A DNA stretch of 64,000 nucleotides from Sporosarcina sp. NCCP-2222 (GTDB taxonomy: Bacteria > Bacillota > Bacilli > Bacillales_A > Planococcaceae). Where the stretch lies: assembly GCF_023168145.1 (NCBI RefSeq), contig NZ_BQYK01000004.1, positions 341,085 to 405,084 on the forward strand, written 5' to 3'. Made by a program: the position numbers and the translations under genes. Under the pieces are notes generated by a model. It saw only the letters and a program-made list of their open reading frames with translations. It was not told the origin of the DNA and made no database searches. Shown in pieces: positions 42,309 through 51,097 of the stretch (positions are counted from its first letter, which is position 1; each line of letters starts with the position of its first letter).

Positions 42309-42848
42309 TTAACCCTTTCGCAGTCTGCTTAGTTTATAGCTATATCCGATGTAAGGCATCCCCGTGAAAATTAATACCATGGAGGATAGATAGCTCAATA
42401 TTCCGCACGCATTCCCCATCCCTTTAGGCACCCAGATGTAATTACTCAGCATGGCGACCGAGGATAACAAAATTGTAATCACCAAAGTCGGCAACGCAAT
42501 GTTTCCCATATATTGTTTTTGCGTCTCGTATTTATCAATTGCGGTCAGTCGATCCGTATGAATCGGAGTAGTCCCCGCCGGTGCACTAAAAATATGAATC
42601 TCCTTTCCAACTGAACAAACATGTGTCCAGCCAGACATTTCAAAGAAAGAAAAGTACTCCTCATCCGGCCTCTTTTGATAATCAAGCGAGTACTCGATAT
42701 CTTGCGGTTTTCCTCTCCGTAACACATATCCAAGGCAATGCATCTTTTCCAGCAGCCACCCCTCACTGGCAAGCTCCCGTAATCGTTCCATGTCGCTCTG
42801 TTCTGTAAATGCCAAGCCGCCGCTAAAAATATATTTAGTTTCTGTCAT
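42309..42848 (-). CDS. DUF2812 membrane protein
   Basis: A 179-aa protein: soluble N-terminal half with FTEQSDMERLRELASEGWLL and SLDYQKRPDEEYFSFFEMSG (the DUF2812 core) and two C-terminal helices. DUF2812 proteins normally follow a PadR regulator and seem to act as its partner, of unknown mechanism. The ATG follows the padR stop directly (TAAATG). Confidence 0.8.
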   Translation of the reverse strand: MTETKYIFSGGLAFTEQSDMERLRELASEGWLLEKMHCLGYVLRRGKPQDIEYSLDYQKRPDEEYFSFFEMSGWTHVCSVGKEIHIFSAPAGTTPIHTDRLTAIDKYETQKQYMGNIALPTLVITILLSSVAMLSNYIWVPKGMGNACGILSYLSSMVLIFTGMPYIGYSYKLSRLRKG

Positions 42849-43184
42849 TTACAATTCACCCGCGCTCTTCAAAATTTCCTCAGCATGTTGCACCATATCC
42901 CGTCTGCGCTCCACTTCCTGCTTTAGCAGCTCGATCCCTTTTCCCGTCGCCCGATAGGTCTTCTTCTTTTTATCCCCCAGTTCTGTAATTTCAATTAAGT
43001 CGGCGGACTGCAGCTTCTGAATAGTGGAATACAAAGAGGCCGGTCCAATGGAGAATTGGCCATTTGTCATCTCTTCCACTGCCTGCATGACGACATATCC
43101 ATGATTCTCTTGCACAAAGCACAAGAGAATGTAATAAGCCGTATCTGTAAGCTCTCCCATCTCTAATGAACGATTTCTAGCCAT
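42849..43184 (-). CDS. PadR-family repressor
   Basis: A 111-aa winged-helix regulator: GELTDTAYYILLCFVQENHG, then GPASLYSTIQKLQSADLIEI and the basic wing GDKKKKTYRATGKG. ATG behind AGGAGG. First gene of padR-DUF2812-natAB. A 22-bp perfect inverted repeat directly upstream is the likely operator. Confidence 0.88.
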   Translation of the reverse strand: MARNRSLEMGELTDTAYYILLCFVQENHGYVVMQAVEEMTNGQFSIGPASLYSTIQKLQSADLIEITELGDKKKKTYRATGKGIELLKQEVERRRDMVQHAEEILKSAGEL

Positions 43185-43200
43185 ATTTTCCTCCTGCTCA

Positions 43201-43255
43201 CATATATCACTTAATGATATATCAATAAACGAAATATATCATTAAGTGATATATG
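43201..43255. promoter_or_regulatory. Perfect 22-bp inverted repeat, likely PadR operator
   Basis: The arm at 43201-43222 (CATATATCACTTAATGATAT...) is exactly mirrored at 43234-43255 around 11 nt. Each arm is itself nearly palindromic (ATATATCA..TGATATAT-like). It starts 17 nt upstream of the padR start codon. Confidence 0.75.
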
Positions 43256-43407
43256 TGTCAACTTAATAAAAGCAAACCTATTACCCAATTGCGGATAAAA
43301 AGAAATTTGAATAAATGAAAAGCACCAGTATCCAAACAAATTTGGACACCGGCACCTATGTTCTAGTTAGTATGTTTCTAATAGTCAACATTTCACTTAA
43401 CAACAAT

Positions 43408-43983
43408 TCACCCTGCTTTAGAGGACAAACCAGTACTGCTTTCCAACCAGCGAAGAAGGCTGAGCCGGGCGAATGGCTGTAGTAGCCACAGCATCAGAAA
43501 CAGGATAGCCCACAGTATGATCATGCCGACAAATACGATACCGCTGTTGAAGAATATGAACAGGAACAGCGTAAAAAAAACATTCAGCACTAAAAAACCT
43601 ATCAACAGCATCACCTGCGACATCAGCCAGCGCCGGCCGTTGCGGACCAGGCCATGCAGTTCCACCGGAGATGGTACTGGTACATATTCCCACGTGCGCC
43701 TGCTCTTCTCCGAGATATACCAGCAAAGCCAGATCAAACTGATGGTCAGAAGCAATGTCAGGATGGCGGCGACCAACATCATGGTAAGCCGGCTGTCCGT
43801 GAATGAAAGAGTCCAGCTGCTCAGATACGAATACAGGACGACGCCCGCGGTTCCTGATAACAGGCCGAGCAGCGAATTCTGCTGGCCGCCGGAACTCTCG
43901 AAGAACCGCCGCTCTTTGCTATCATAATACAATGTCCGGAAGATGGATTTATCGAAATGGACCGGGATGTATGTGCGTCGCAT
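43408..43983 (-). CDS. Hypothetical four-TM membrane protein, 191 aa
   Basis: Four hydrophobic helices in two pairs (about 38-58, 65-88, 120-142, 148-168). It begins MRRTYIPVHFDKSIFRTLYY; no family recognised. Start has GTGAGG-type ribosome site upstream. Monocistronic. GC is higher than in the flanking spacer. Confidence 0.6.
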   Translation of the reverse strand: MRRTYIPVHFDKSIFRTLYYDSKERRFFESSGGQQNSLLGLLSGTAGVVLYSYLSSWTLSFTDSRLTMMLVAAILTLLLTISLIWLCWYISEKSRRTWEYVPVPSPVELHGLVRNGRRWLMSQVMLLIGFLVLNVFFTLFLFIFFNSGIVFVGMIILWAILFLMLWLLQPFARLSLLRWLESSTGLSSKAG

Positions 43984-44460
43984 GAACTCACCTCACTTCT
44001 AATCTTACGCAAACTCATCTCCAATTCGCCACAAACTAGAATTCACGTAGCAAACTTCCTCATTCTAAAGAAGAATAAAAGTGATGAATTGCGATTAAAG
44101 GGAGTTGTTAGTGACTAAAACTGCCATAGATATCTGCTATTTCTTCATTTGCACGTAAATAAAAATGCACATCATCAGATGTAACATCATCTGGATTTAT
44201 GTGCATTTTGAAATTTCTTTTATCTTATTTGTACGGTTGCCATGCATGTATTTATATAGATTCAACAAATTTCAAATCAAAAAGTTCCGATATCTTTAAA
44301 AAGATGAATGGAACGAATATAGATATTTTTAGTCACTGTTCAATTCCCTCGAAAAGTGGTTGGCTTAAATCATACTTAAGTGGATGGTTCTCGGAAACGT
44401 TATATATTTTAAAATTATAACGTATAGAATAAAAAAAATTTTTATAAAAAGGAGTAAGGC
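43984..44460. other. Intergenic region, mostly unexplained
   Basis: A 477-bp AT-rich stretch. It holds a hairpin with arms AAAATGCACAT/ATGTGCATTTT (about 44161-44209) and a short minus-strand frame described separately. Otherwise I see no gene. Confidence 0.5.
44108..44206 (-). pseudogene. Possible gene remnant or small ORF, 32 aa
   Basis: MHINPDDVTSDDVHFYLRAN followed by EEIADIYGSFSH reads like the C-terminal end of a real protein, but no ribosome site precedes the ATG and the frame is closed shortly upstream. It may be the tail of a deleted gene. Confidence 0.3.
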
Positions 44461-44661
44461 ATGAAGGTAGCTCTTATCGTTTCAGCCATTTTTGTATTCA
44501 TTGTTTTAGCTATCGGACTAATTGTGACCATATCCGTAGCTAACTCTATGAATAGAGATTACAACGGGGGAAAAAGTTTTTCCAGTCTACTATGGGTTTA
44601 TGTTTTAACAATTCCATTTATTATTATAGTGACTTTTATAGCTATAGCTATATTTTATTAA
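44461..44661 (+). CDS. Small two-TM membrane protein, 66 aa
   Basis: Two hydrophobic helices (4-28 and 43-65) separated by NSMNRDYNGGKSF. ATG behind AAAAAGGAG. No family recognised. Followed by a long hairpin (44669-44722). Confidence 0.55.
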   Translation: MKVALIVSAIFVFIVLAIGLIVTISVANSMNRDYNGGKSFSSLLWVYVLTIPFIIIVTFIAIAIFY

Positions 44662-44668
44662 CAACGAA

Positions 44669-44722
44669 AGACGGTTCGTGACCAGTGAAAAAGCACTTTT
44701 TTCCGTGTCCCCAGAGCCGTCT
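44669..44722 (+). terminator. Long hairpin after small membrane protein
   Basis: AGACGG (44669-44674) pairs with CCGTCT (44717-44722); an inner AGTG/CACT hairpin is followed by TTTTTT. Probably the transcript end. Confidence 0.5.
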
Positions 44723-44857
44723 AAAATTGCTTACAACGTTCTTATTACAATATTATATTTATCAGATCCCCTTAAACCCTTATAACAGGCACTCGTTCCC
44801 TGAAATATGTACCACAGCAACTCAGTTCTAGGGAATAATGTAGATACTTTTCAAACA

Positions 44858-46291
44858 TTAAACCCCATAACTTCTTAGCGCGGTGGCAAACCTTGAAATG
44901 CCTTCTTGTATTGAAGCTCCGTTACCTTTGCCATAAGTAAATCGGGCGTATCCACTTTTTGAGCCCATTATTCTCCCAGGTACAAATGAAACGCCATTTT
45001 TCATGGATTCTTCAAGTAATTTAAATTCATCAATTTCGTCAGTTATTTTACACCATAAATGAATTCCGCCTTGTGGCACTAAATATGTAACCTCATTCGA
45101 TAAGCTGTCCAATGCTAGAATTAACGCATTCCTACGCTCCCTCAATTGAATCCTTAAATTTGAAACATGTTTTTCAAATTGGGGGGAATCTAGAAATCGA
45201 TTCGCTATCCATTGAGGAAAAACACTATGGCCAAAGTCGATTTGCTGTCTGCCATCAGACAAACGCTTGATCACCTTTTCGGGACCAATAATCCAGCCAA
45301 TGCGTAGTCCTGATGCAACAACTTTTGATAACGAACTAATATATAAAACATTTTCATTACCGTCCATTGACTTTAACGTAGGTCCAATGCATCCGGCGAA
45401 TGAAGTCAAATTATAGGGATCATCCTCAATTATAGGAATACCGTACTTGGAGGATAATTCAAGTATTCTCTTTCGGCGTTCCAGAGACATTTTTGTGCCC
45501 GTAGGATTTTGATAATCAGGGTTTAAAAAAAGCATACGAATTCGATATTTTCGTTGTAAAGCTTCAATATCATCAGGATTTACGCCATATTGATCAACTG
45601 GGAGTAATAGAGTTCTAACACCAAATGATTGAAAGATCGGTAAAGAGAATGCATAGGATGGGTCTTCAATCGCTACAGTATCCCCTGGTTTTAACAAGCA
45701 TTGAACGATGAGGTGGATTGCTTGCTGAGCACCCGATGTAATCAATACGGAATTCGGCTCAACATCCATATTTTTATATGTTTTCACATGCTTACAAATG
45801 GTCTCCCGTAATCCTTCATCGCCTAAAGGATGATCGTAACCTAAATGCTCATCAAACACATGCTCCTTAAAAATCCTAGCGAATTGGACATTAGGCAGTA
45901 AATCAGCCGCAAGTTCCCCGCTTGATAGGTTAATCATTCCTTTTTGATCCGTTTCATTACGAAGTTTCTGTACCAAAGGAAGATTCGGAAGAAATGAGCC
46001 ATCCTCTACATATCTCCCCCAATTGGGGACCCTTTTATGAGTTAGTCCCCATATATCCGTATTTATATAAGTGCCGCTTCCTTTTTTTCTGACAATTAAT
46101 CCGATCGCCTCTAGCTCATCATAAGCAGTCACAACTGTACTCCTATTTATCTGTAACTTTTTTGCTAACTCACGTTCAGATGGCAATGGCTGGTCCTGAG
46201 ATAAATCTCCAGATATAATCCCATTCTCTATTTGTTCTACGAGTTGCCTATACATAGGTTTTTTTATTGAACGGTCCAGCATAAATCGCAA
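44858..46291 (-). CDS. MocR/GabR-type regulator (GntR HTH fused to class I aminotransferase)
   Basis: A 477-aa fusion. Residues 10-75 form a GntR winged helix (QPLPSERELAKKLQINRSTV). Residues 115-470 are an aminotransferase-like domain with the PLP lysine in SSLSKVVASGLRIGW, plus NPDYQNPTGTKMS. Such proteins sense PLP with an amino compound and control nearby metabolic or transport genes. TTG start at 46291 with GGTGGAG upstream; an ATG at 46282 is the alternative. No divergent target gene is next to it (the remnant topB lies upstream). Confidence 0.85.
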   Translation of the reverse strand: MRFMLDRSIKKPMYRQLVEQIENGIISGDLSQDQPLPSERELAKKLQINRSTVVTAYDELEAIGLIVRKKGSGTYINTDIWGLTHKRVPNWGRYVEDGSFLPNLPLVQKLRNETDQKGMINLSSGELAADLLPNVQFARIFKEHVFDEHLGYDHPLGDEGLRETICKHVKTYKNMDVEPNSVLITSGAQQAIHLIVQCLLKPGDTVAIEDPSYAFSLPIFQSFGVRTLLLPVDQYGVNPDDIEALQRKYRIRMLFLNPDYQNPTGTKMSLERRKRILELSSKYGIPIIEDDPYNLTSFAGCIGPTLKSMDGNENVLYISSLSKVVASGLRIGWIIGPEKVIKRLSDGRQQIDFGHSVFPQWIANRFLDSPQFEKHVSNLRIQLRERRNALILALDSLSNEVTYLVPQGGIHLWCKITDEIDEFKLLEESMKNGVSFVPGRIMGSKSGYARFTYGKGNGASIQEGISRFATALRSYGV

Positions 46292-46583
46292 TATACTCCA
46301 CCCTTTATTTATAAGTTTTCAATTATTTTCAAAACGATATAATTAAGGCTATTATATCACCTCCTGGACATCCGGATCCCATAGAAGTGTTAAAGATGGC
46401 CTAGAGCAGGAATCGAGTGACAGTCACCCAAACAATCATGACAAATATGAATTTCTAATTTTTTCCTCCATGAAAACTATTCTTACTTCAGATTCTTGCC
46501 CTGCCCTCAACTCGAAAACTTCTTCCATATATGCGATAATAATAGAACTAACGTTTCATCGTAGAAAGAAAAGAGGGCCTATT

Positions 46584-46905
46584 GTGAAACCAGTTATTCT
46601 ATCGGAAAAACCGTCCCAAGCCAAAGCATATGCAGACGCTTTTTCCACACGCCGACACGAAGGTTACTTAGAAATTAACCCATGTCCCATTTTCCCAGAA
46701 GGCGCGTATATTACATGGGGTGTCGGCCACCTCGTCGAACTGAAGGAGCCTCATGCATATAACCCATCCTGGAAGCGTTGGTCGCTCGGCAGCTTGCCAG
46801 TCTTGCCGGACCGTTATGAGTTTCAAGTGGCAAAGGGAAGTTCAAGCAGATTCAAGTGGTGAAGAAATTTGAAGAAATTGATTCGTGGGACGGATACCGA
46901 GCAAG
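46584..46905 (+). pseudogene. Truncated copy of the topB 5' end
   Basis: Starts GTG (46584) with the same first 84 residues as topB with few changes (KPVILSEKPSQAKAYADAF), then a one-base loss in the AAAAGGG run near 46837 shifts the frame and closes it at 46860. Homology to 47404-47719 continues to about 46905 (GGGACGGATACCG), then stops. The antisense RNA promoter begins 15 nt later. Confidence 0.9.
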
Positions 46906-46919
46906 ACTAGTCCAATCAG

Positions 46920-46948
46920 TTGAGATATTGTTTATTATTACTTATAAT
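46920..46948 (+). promoter_or_regulatory. Sigma-A promoter of antisense antitoxin RNA
   Basis: TTGAGA (46920-46925), a 17-nt spacer and TATAAT (46943-46948): five of six -35 bases and all -10 bases match. Confidence 0.85.
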
Positions 46949-46954
46949 GTACAT

Positions 46955-47098
46955 ATAATAAAAAAGACCGGGTGCTCGAACACCCAGTCAGTTGCAGCTG
47001 ACATCCGCTTGAAGAGCGGTTGGCTAGGAATAAGAATGTTAACAAGAAAAAGTAACTATCTCACCTATTAGCTGATAGCGGAGGATGGTTACTTTTTT
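46955..47098 (+). ncRNA. Antisense RNA antitoxin of type I TA locus
   Basis: Expected transcript from the promoter at 46920-46948 to the hairpin at 47047-47097. It has three compact hairpins (GACCGGGTG/CACCCAGTC, GTCAGTTGCAGCTGAC, CCGCTTGAAGAGCGG) and then overlaps the last codon(s), stop and terminator of the minus-strand toxin gene. This 3'-to-3' overlap is the layout of RatA/TxpA and SR4/BsrG in Bacillus. Confidence 0.7.
47047..47097. terminator. Shared bidirectional terminator of toxin and antitoxin
   Basis: AAAAAGTAACTATC (47047-47060) pairs with GATGGTTACTTTTT (47084-47097), giving U runs on both strands. The toxin stop codon lies in the stem. Confidence 0.85.
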
Positions 47099-47199
47099 CT
47101 ATTGGTGTAGAGAGCAACTATCGCAACGATAGCTGTTGTCATCATCGCGAGGAACATTCCAAATTGCATTAGCATGTCCATTGCTTCGTAAGTCACCAT
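47089..47199 (-). CDS. Type I toxin, Hol_Tox (putative holin-like toxin) family
   Basis: A 36-aa hydrophobic peptide: MVTYEAMDMLMQFGMFLAMM, then TTAIVAIVALYTNRKK. The pattern (short Y-x-A-L/M start, one membrane helix, basic tail) is that of TxpA/BsrG/putative holin-like toxins, which damage the membrane when unrestrained. ATG at 47199 behind AAAGGGGG with a seven-base spacer. An antisense RNA from the opposite strand overlaps its 3' end. Lies between two copies of the topB 5' end. Confidence 0.85.
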   Translation of the reverse strand: MVTYEAMDMLMQFGMFLAMMTTAIVAIVALYTNRKK

Positions 47200-47264
47200 G
47201 TAAACACCCCCTTTCACAAAGGGAGTGCCACCGCCCATCCGCTATAAATGTAGCTGCATCTATA

Positions 47265-47273
47265 ATTATATCA
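47265..47273 (-). promoter_or_regulatory. Extended -10 promoter of the toxin mRNA
   Basis: TGATATAAT on the minus strand is a perfect extended -10 (TGnTATAAT); the -35 is weak. It would give a leader of about 60 nt before the toxin ATG. Confidence 0.6.
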
Positions 47274-47406
47274 TTAATATATTCTTTCTAGAAGCTAATC
47301 AACACTTCTATTAACCCTCGCCAAACCTCCTCCTCATAGCAATCTCCCACCTACTATGAGATAATATAAGAACAAACGTACCAATTCATAAATCGAGGTG
47401 TCCGCC

Positions 47407-49542
47407 ATGAAACCCGTTATCCTAGCCGAAAAGCCTTCCCAAGCGAAAGCGTATGCAGACGCTTTTTCCGTGCGCAAACATGAAGGCTATTTGGAAGTGA
47501 ACCCATGTCCGCTCTTCCCGGAAGGCGCGTATATTACATGGGGTGTCGGCCACCTCGTCGAACTGAAGGAGCCGCATGCATACAATCCATCCTGGAAACG
47601 CTGGTCGCTCGGCAGCTTGCCAATCTTGCCAGACCATTATGAGTTTCAAGTGGCAAAAGGGAAGTTCAAGCAGTTCCAAGTGGTGAAGAAATTAATTCGT
47701 GGGACGGATACCGTTATTAATGCTTGTGACGTGGATCGGGAAGGGTCGAACATATTCTATAGCATTTACAACCAGACGGGCGCCCGCAATCAGAGGATTT
47801 TGCGTCTCTGGATCAATTCGTTGGAAGTCGACGAAGTCCGTAAAGGGTTTGCCAATTTGCGGGACAACCGCAAGGACTTGATGATGTATGAGGAAGCGAA
47901 AGCCCGGCAGATTAGCGACTGGCTTGTCGGAATGAACGGCTCCCGGCTGTATACGTTGCTCTTAAAGGCAAAAGGAGTGCAGGAAGTGTTCCCGATCGGC
48001 CGGGTGCAATCGCCGACGGTTTATCTGATTTATCAACGCGAACGGGAAATCGAGACGTTTGTATCGGAGCCGTTTTTTGAGGTGGAAGCGGAATTTAAGG
48101 CGGAGCATGGCATGTACAAAGGCAAGGCGAAGGTGAAAGAGCCGAAGCGGGAAATTGTACAGGAATTGCTCGCGAAGCATGGCATCCGGCCGGATTCACC
48201 CGGCACTATCATGTCCGTCACTCATGCGGATAAACGGACGCCTCCACCGCAGCTCCACTCGCTTTCCACCTTGCAGGCGACGGCCAATCGCAGGTGGAAG
48301 ACGAGCCCGGCGAATGTCTTGAAAATAATGCAGGGGCTGTACGAGAAAAAGCTCGTCACCTACCCCCGAACTGATACCCGGCATATTACGCCGAATGAGT
48401 TTGCTTATTTGAAAGACCAGGTCGGGGCCTATCAACAACTGATTAACGAACCATTTCAAGTCGCTTCCCTGTCGCCAAGTAAGCGTTATGTGGACAGCTC
48501 CAAAGTTCAGGAGCACTACGCAATCATCCCGACGAAAAAGGTGCCGACTCAGGCTGTCCTTGGCCGCTTGTCGCCGCTCGAGCGGAATTTATACGAAGAA
48601 ATTGTGCGGACCACGCTCGCCATGTTCCACCGTGATTACCTCTATACGGAGACGAAGGTGACGACCGATGTGAACGGCCTGCCTTTCTTTACGACCGGAA
48701 AGACCGAGCGTGACATTGGTTGGAAGGCTTTATTCAAAAGCTCGAAAGACGATAAGGATGAACCTGCTTTGCCGCCGCTTAGCCAAGGGGAAGCCGTCTC
48801 GAGTAAAATCGGCATCAAAGAAGGCAAGACGATGCCGCCAAAGCCGTACACGGAAGGCCAGCTCATTACGATGATGAAAACATGCGGGAAGCTCGTCGAA
48901 GATAAGGAAGAAACCGATATCCTGAAAGAAATTGAGGGGCTCGGGACCGAAGCCACACGAAGCAGCATTATCGAAACGATAAAAAAGCACGGCTATATTT
49001 CTGTAACGAAAAATATTGTCTCCTTGACGGCTAAAGGACGAGTCCTCTGCCAAGCGATAGAAGGCAACTTGCTGGCGAGTCCATCGATGACCGCAAAATG
49101 GGAAGCGTATTTGCGAAAAATCGGGAATGGCGAAGGGACGAGCCAGCATTTTCTCGATAATATTGCGAAGTTCATTGCCAAATTATTAGAGGAAGTGCCA
49201 AGGCAATTGGAGGCGAAGCCAATAGATGCAACAGCAGTGCCGCCCCGCCCATCCAAATCCCGCGGCTCCTATCAAACGGTCGAAGTGGCCCCGTGCCCAG
49301 CCTGCAAAACCGGCATGATTTTAGCTCGTAAAGGCTTTTATGGTTGCAGCAATTATAAAAATGGCTGCAAGCAAACATTCCCTGGCCTTTATTTAAAGAA
49401 AAAGCTGACGCCCGCTCAAGTGAAACTGCTCTGCACCAAAGGTAAAACAAACGTGATCAAAGGTTTTACCGCCAACAATGGAAATCAATTCGATGCCAGT
49501 CTGTCGCTTGAAAACGGTAAATTGAATTTAGTGTTCCAATAA
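47407..49542 (+). CDS. topB: DNA topoisomerase III
   Basis: A 711-aa type IA topoisomerase. Toprim start KPVILAEKPSQAKAYADAF with NACDVDREGSNIFY (acidic metal site), SDWLVGMNGSRLYTLL, GRVQSPTVYLIYQRE and the catalytic tyrosine in KKLVTYPRTDTRHI (about residue 320). A zinc-ribbon-like C-terminus (CPACKTGMILARKGFYGCSN) follows. It decatenates DNA by single-strand passage. ATG at 47407 behind GAGGTG. A degraded copy of its first 320 bp lies 820 bp upstream and a 30-bp internal piece recurs at 52.7 kb. Confidence 0.92.
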   Translation: MKPVILAEKPSQAKAYADAFSVRKHEGYLEVNPCPLFPEGAYITWGVGHLVELKEPHAYNPSWKRWSLGSLPILPDHYEFQVAKGKFKQFQVVKKLIRGTDTVINACDVDREGSNIFYSIYNQTGARNQRILRLWINSLEVDEVRKGFANLRDNRKDLMMYEEAKARQISDWLVGMNGSRLYTLLLKAKGVQEVFPIGRVQSPTVYLIYQREREIETFVSEPFFEVEAEFKAEHGMYKGKAKVKEPKREIVQELLAKHGIRPDSPGTIMSVTHADKRTPPPQLHSLSTLQATANRRWKTSPANVLKIMQGLYEKKLVTYPRTDTRHITPNEFAYLKDQVGAYQQLINEPFQVASLSPSKRYVDSSKVQEHYAIIPTKKVPTQAVLGRLSPLERNLYEEIVRTTLAMFHRDYLYTETKVTTDVNGLPFFTTGKTERDIGWKALFKSSKDDKDEPALPPLSQGEAVSSKIGIKEGKTMPPKPYTEGQLITMMKTCGKLVEDKEETDILKEIEGLGTEATRSSIIETIKKHGYISVTKNIVSLTAKGRVLCQAIEGNLLASPSMTAKWEAYLRKIGNGEGTSQHFLDNIAKFIAKLLEEVPRQLEAKPIDATAVPPRPSKSRGSYQTVEVAPCPACKTGMILARKGFYGCSNYKNGCKQTFPGLYLKKKLTPAQVKLLCTKGKTNVIKGFTANNGNQFDASLSLENGKLNLVFQ

Positions 49543-49544
49543 AT

Positions 49545-49583
49545 AAAACGACGGACCCCCTGTATTAGGGCTCCGTCGTTTTT
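49545..49583. terminator. Bidirectional terminator topB/brnQ
   Basis: AAAACGACGGA pairs with TCCGTCGTTTT with CCC/GGG inside; A and T runs on both sides. Confidence 0.9.
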
Positions 49584-49587
49584 GTTT

Positions 49588-50922
49588 TTATTCTACTTTG
49601 GCATCGCTGTCCGTTTCCGCCACAACAGCCGTTTCAACTGGTTTCTTTGAAAAGATCGCGTGCAAGATCAATCCTGCAATAAATCCGACAAGCGCCGGCA
49701 CGAGCCAAGCAAATCCATTTTCACTGAACGGTAATCTGCCCACCGCTTCGCTAATGAAAGGAATGTGAATTTGGTGTGCTGTGATCGTTTCAAACGTACT
49801 CACAAATATGGTAAAGAGGATGGCTCCCCGGTAGCCCCCGGCATTGGGAATGAATTTATTGAAGACACCTAAGAACACTAATACGATCGCCACAGGATAC
49901 AGCACTGTGAAAATCGGCATTGCATAGTCCACAATTTTGCCCACTCCCATGGAGCCGACTCCGGCTCCGACTACGCTGATAATGAACACCCATACCCGAT
50001 AACTGATTTTTTCTTTCGATAATTTATGCAAGAAGTCAGCAATCACGGCCATCACGCCGATGGTAGATGTTAAGCATGCCAGCGCAACGGCAATGGCTAA
50101 TGCTATCGAACCGAAGTTTCCAAGCAGGTGTTGTACGATTTCCGAAACAAGCGCTGTACTTTCAATATCAGAAGGGAAGATAGCACTTCCGCTCGCACCG
50201 ATAAATAATAAACCGCCGTAAACGATCAGAAGACCTAGGCCTGCAATGCCTGTTCCGATCAAAGCAATCTTACGAACTTGTCTTCCTTTATATCCATAAC
50301 CGACAATTGCCGCAATAAAGATTGGCGCACATAAAATACCTGTTACGACATCACCTGTTTGGTAGGCGCTGATGAAGGCATCTGAAAACGGAGCCTTTGA
50401 ACCCGTGTTAATCGGCGTTCCGATTGGCGAGAAAATGCCTTTTCCAACGATGAACAAGAGGATGATCACCAAAAGCGGCGTAAGGATTTTCCCTATTTTA
50501 TCGATGACATTCGATTTATCCATTGCAAAATAAAAACTGATGGCAAAGAATAAGACAATCGTGACAATTTGGGGTACTTGGGGAAATAAAATGCCCACTC
50601 CTAGCTCATGCGTGGTTGCCGCCATTCTAGGAATTGTGACAAACATTCCAATGCCCACCATCAGGGCCAGATTGAATACAGCATAGAACCATGGACTGAT
50701 CGGCCTAGTCAGCTCTTCAAATTTTCCGTTTGCGTTTAAGATGGCAATGACCGCAAGCAATGGCAGGACGATGCCCGTAATACTAAATCCGACTAATGCC
50801 GGAATCCAATCCGTTCCGGTCATATTCCCAATGCTCGGCGGAAATATGAGATTGCCCGCACCAAAGTAAAGTGCAAATAAGGCAAAACCTAAAATGATGC
50901 TGTGTCGTATTGTTTGTCCCAT
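49588..50922 (-). CDS. brnQ: Branched-chain amino acid:cation symporter BrnQ
   Basis: A 444-aa LIVCS-family transporter with twelve helices. FALFALYFGAGNLIFPPSIG at the start and LACLTSTIGVMAVIADF in the middle are family signatures. Takes up Leu, Ile or Val with Na+ or H+. ATG at 50922 behind AGAGGTG; GTG at 50931 overlaps that site. The preceding gene, 176 nt upstream on the same strand, encodes an enhancer-binding-type regulator that may control it. A degraded 190-bp copy of its 3' third lies at 52.75 kb. Confidence 0.9.
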   Translation of the reverse strand: MGQTIRHSIILGFALFALYFGAGNLIFPPSIGNMTGTDWIPALVGFSITGIVLPLLAVIAILNANGKFEELTRPISPWFYAVFNLALMVGIGMFVTIPRMAATTHELGVGILFPQVPQIVTIVLFFAISFYFAMDKSNVIDKIGKILTPLLVIILLFIVGKGIFSPIGTPINTGSKAPFSDAFISAYQTGDVVTGILCAPIFIAAIVGYGYKGRQVRKIALIGTGIAGLGLLIVYGGLLFIGASGSAIFPSDIESTALVSEIVQHLLGNFGSIALAIAVALACLTSTIGVMAVIADFLHKLSKEKISYRVWVFIISVVGAGVGSMGVGKIVDYAMPIFTVLYPVAIVLVFLGVFNKFIPNAGGYRGAILFTIFVSTFETITAHQIHIPFISEAVGRLPFSENGFAWLVPALVGFIAGLILHAIFSKKPVETAVVAETDSDAKVE

Positions 50923-51097
50923 TCTTTTCACCTCTTCGTTGTATCTGTCTTGGATGGAACCGTTTTCAATTCTTTCATTAACGACCGTTCCATCATTTGT
51001 TGTTCATGTAATAAGAATGTTTTCTATTCTTTCACTATACCGAACGTCTCCATAAAAAAAAGAGGGGAAGTTTTTTCCCTCTCTCGTCAAAAAATTT

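Noticed and set aside
50940..51060. Sigma-54 (-24/-12) promoter for brnQ
   Set aside because: Only TGGAAC with a weak TT at the right distance; no GG/GC pair of acceptable quality.
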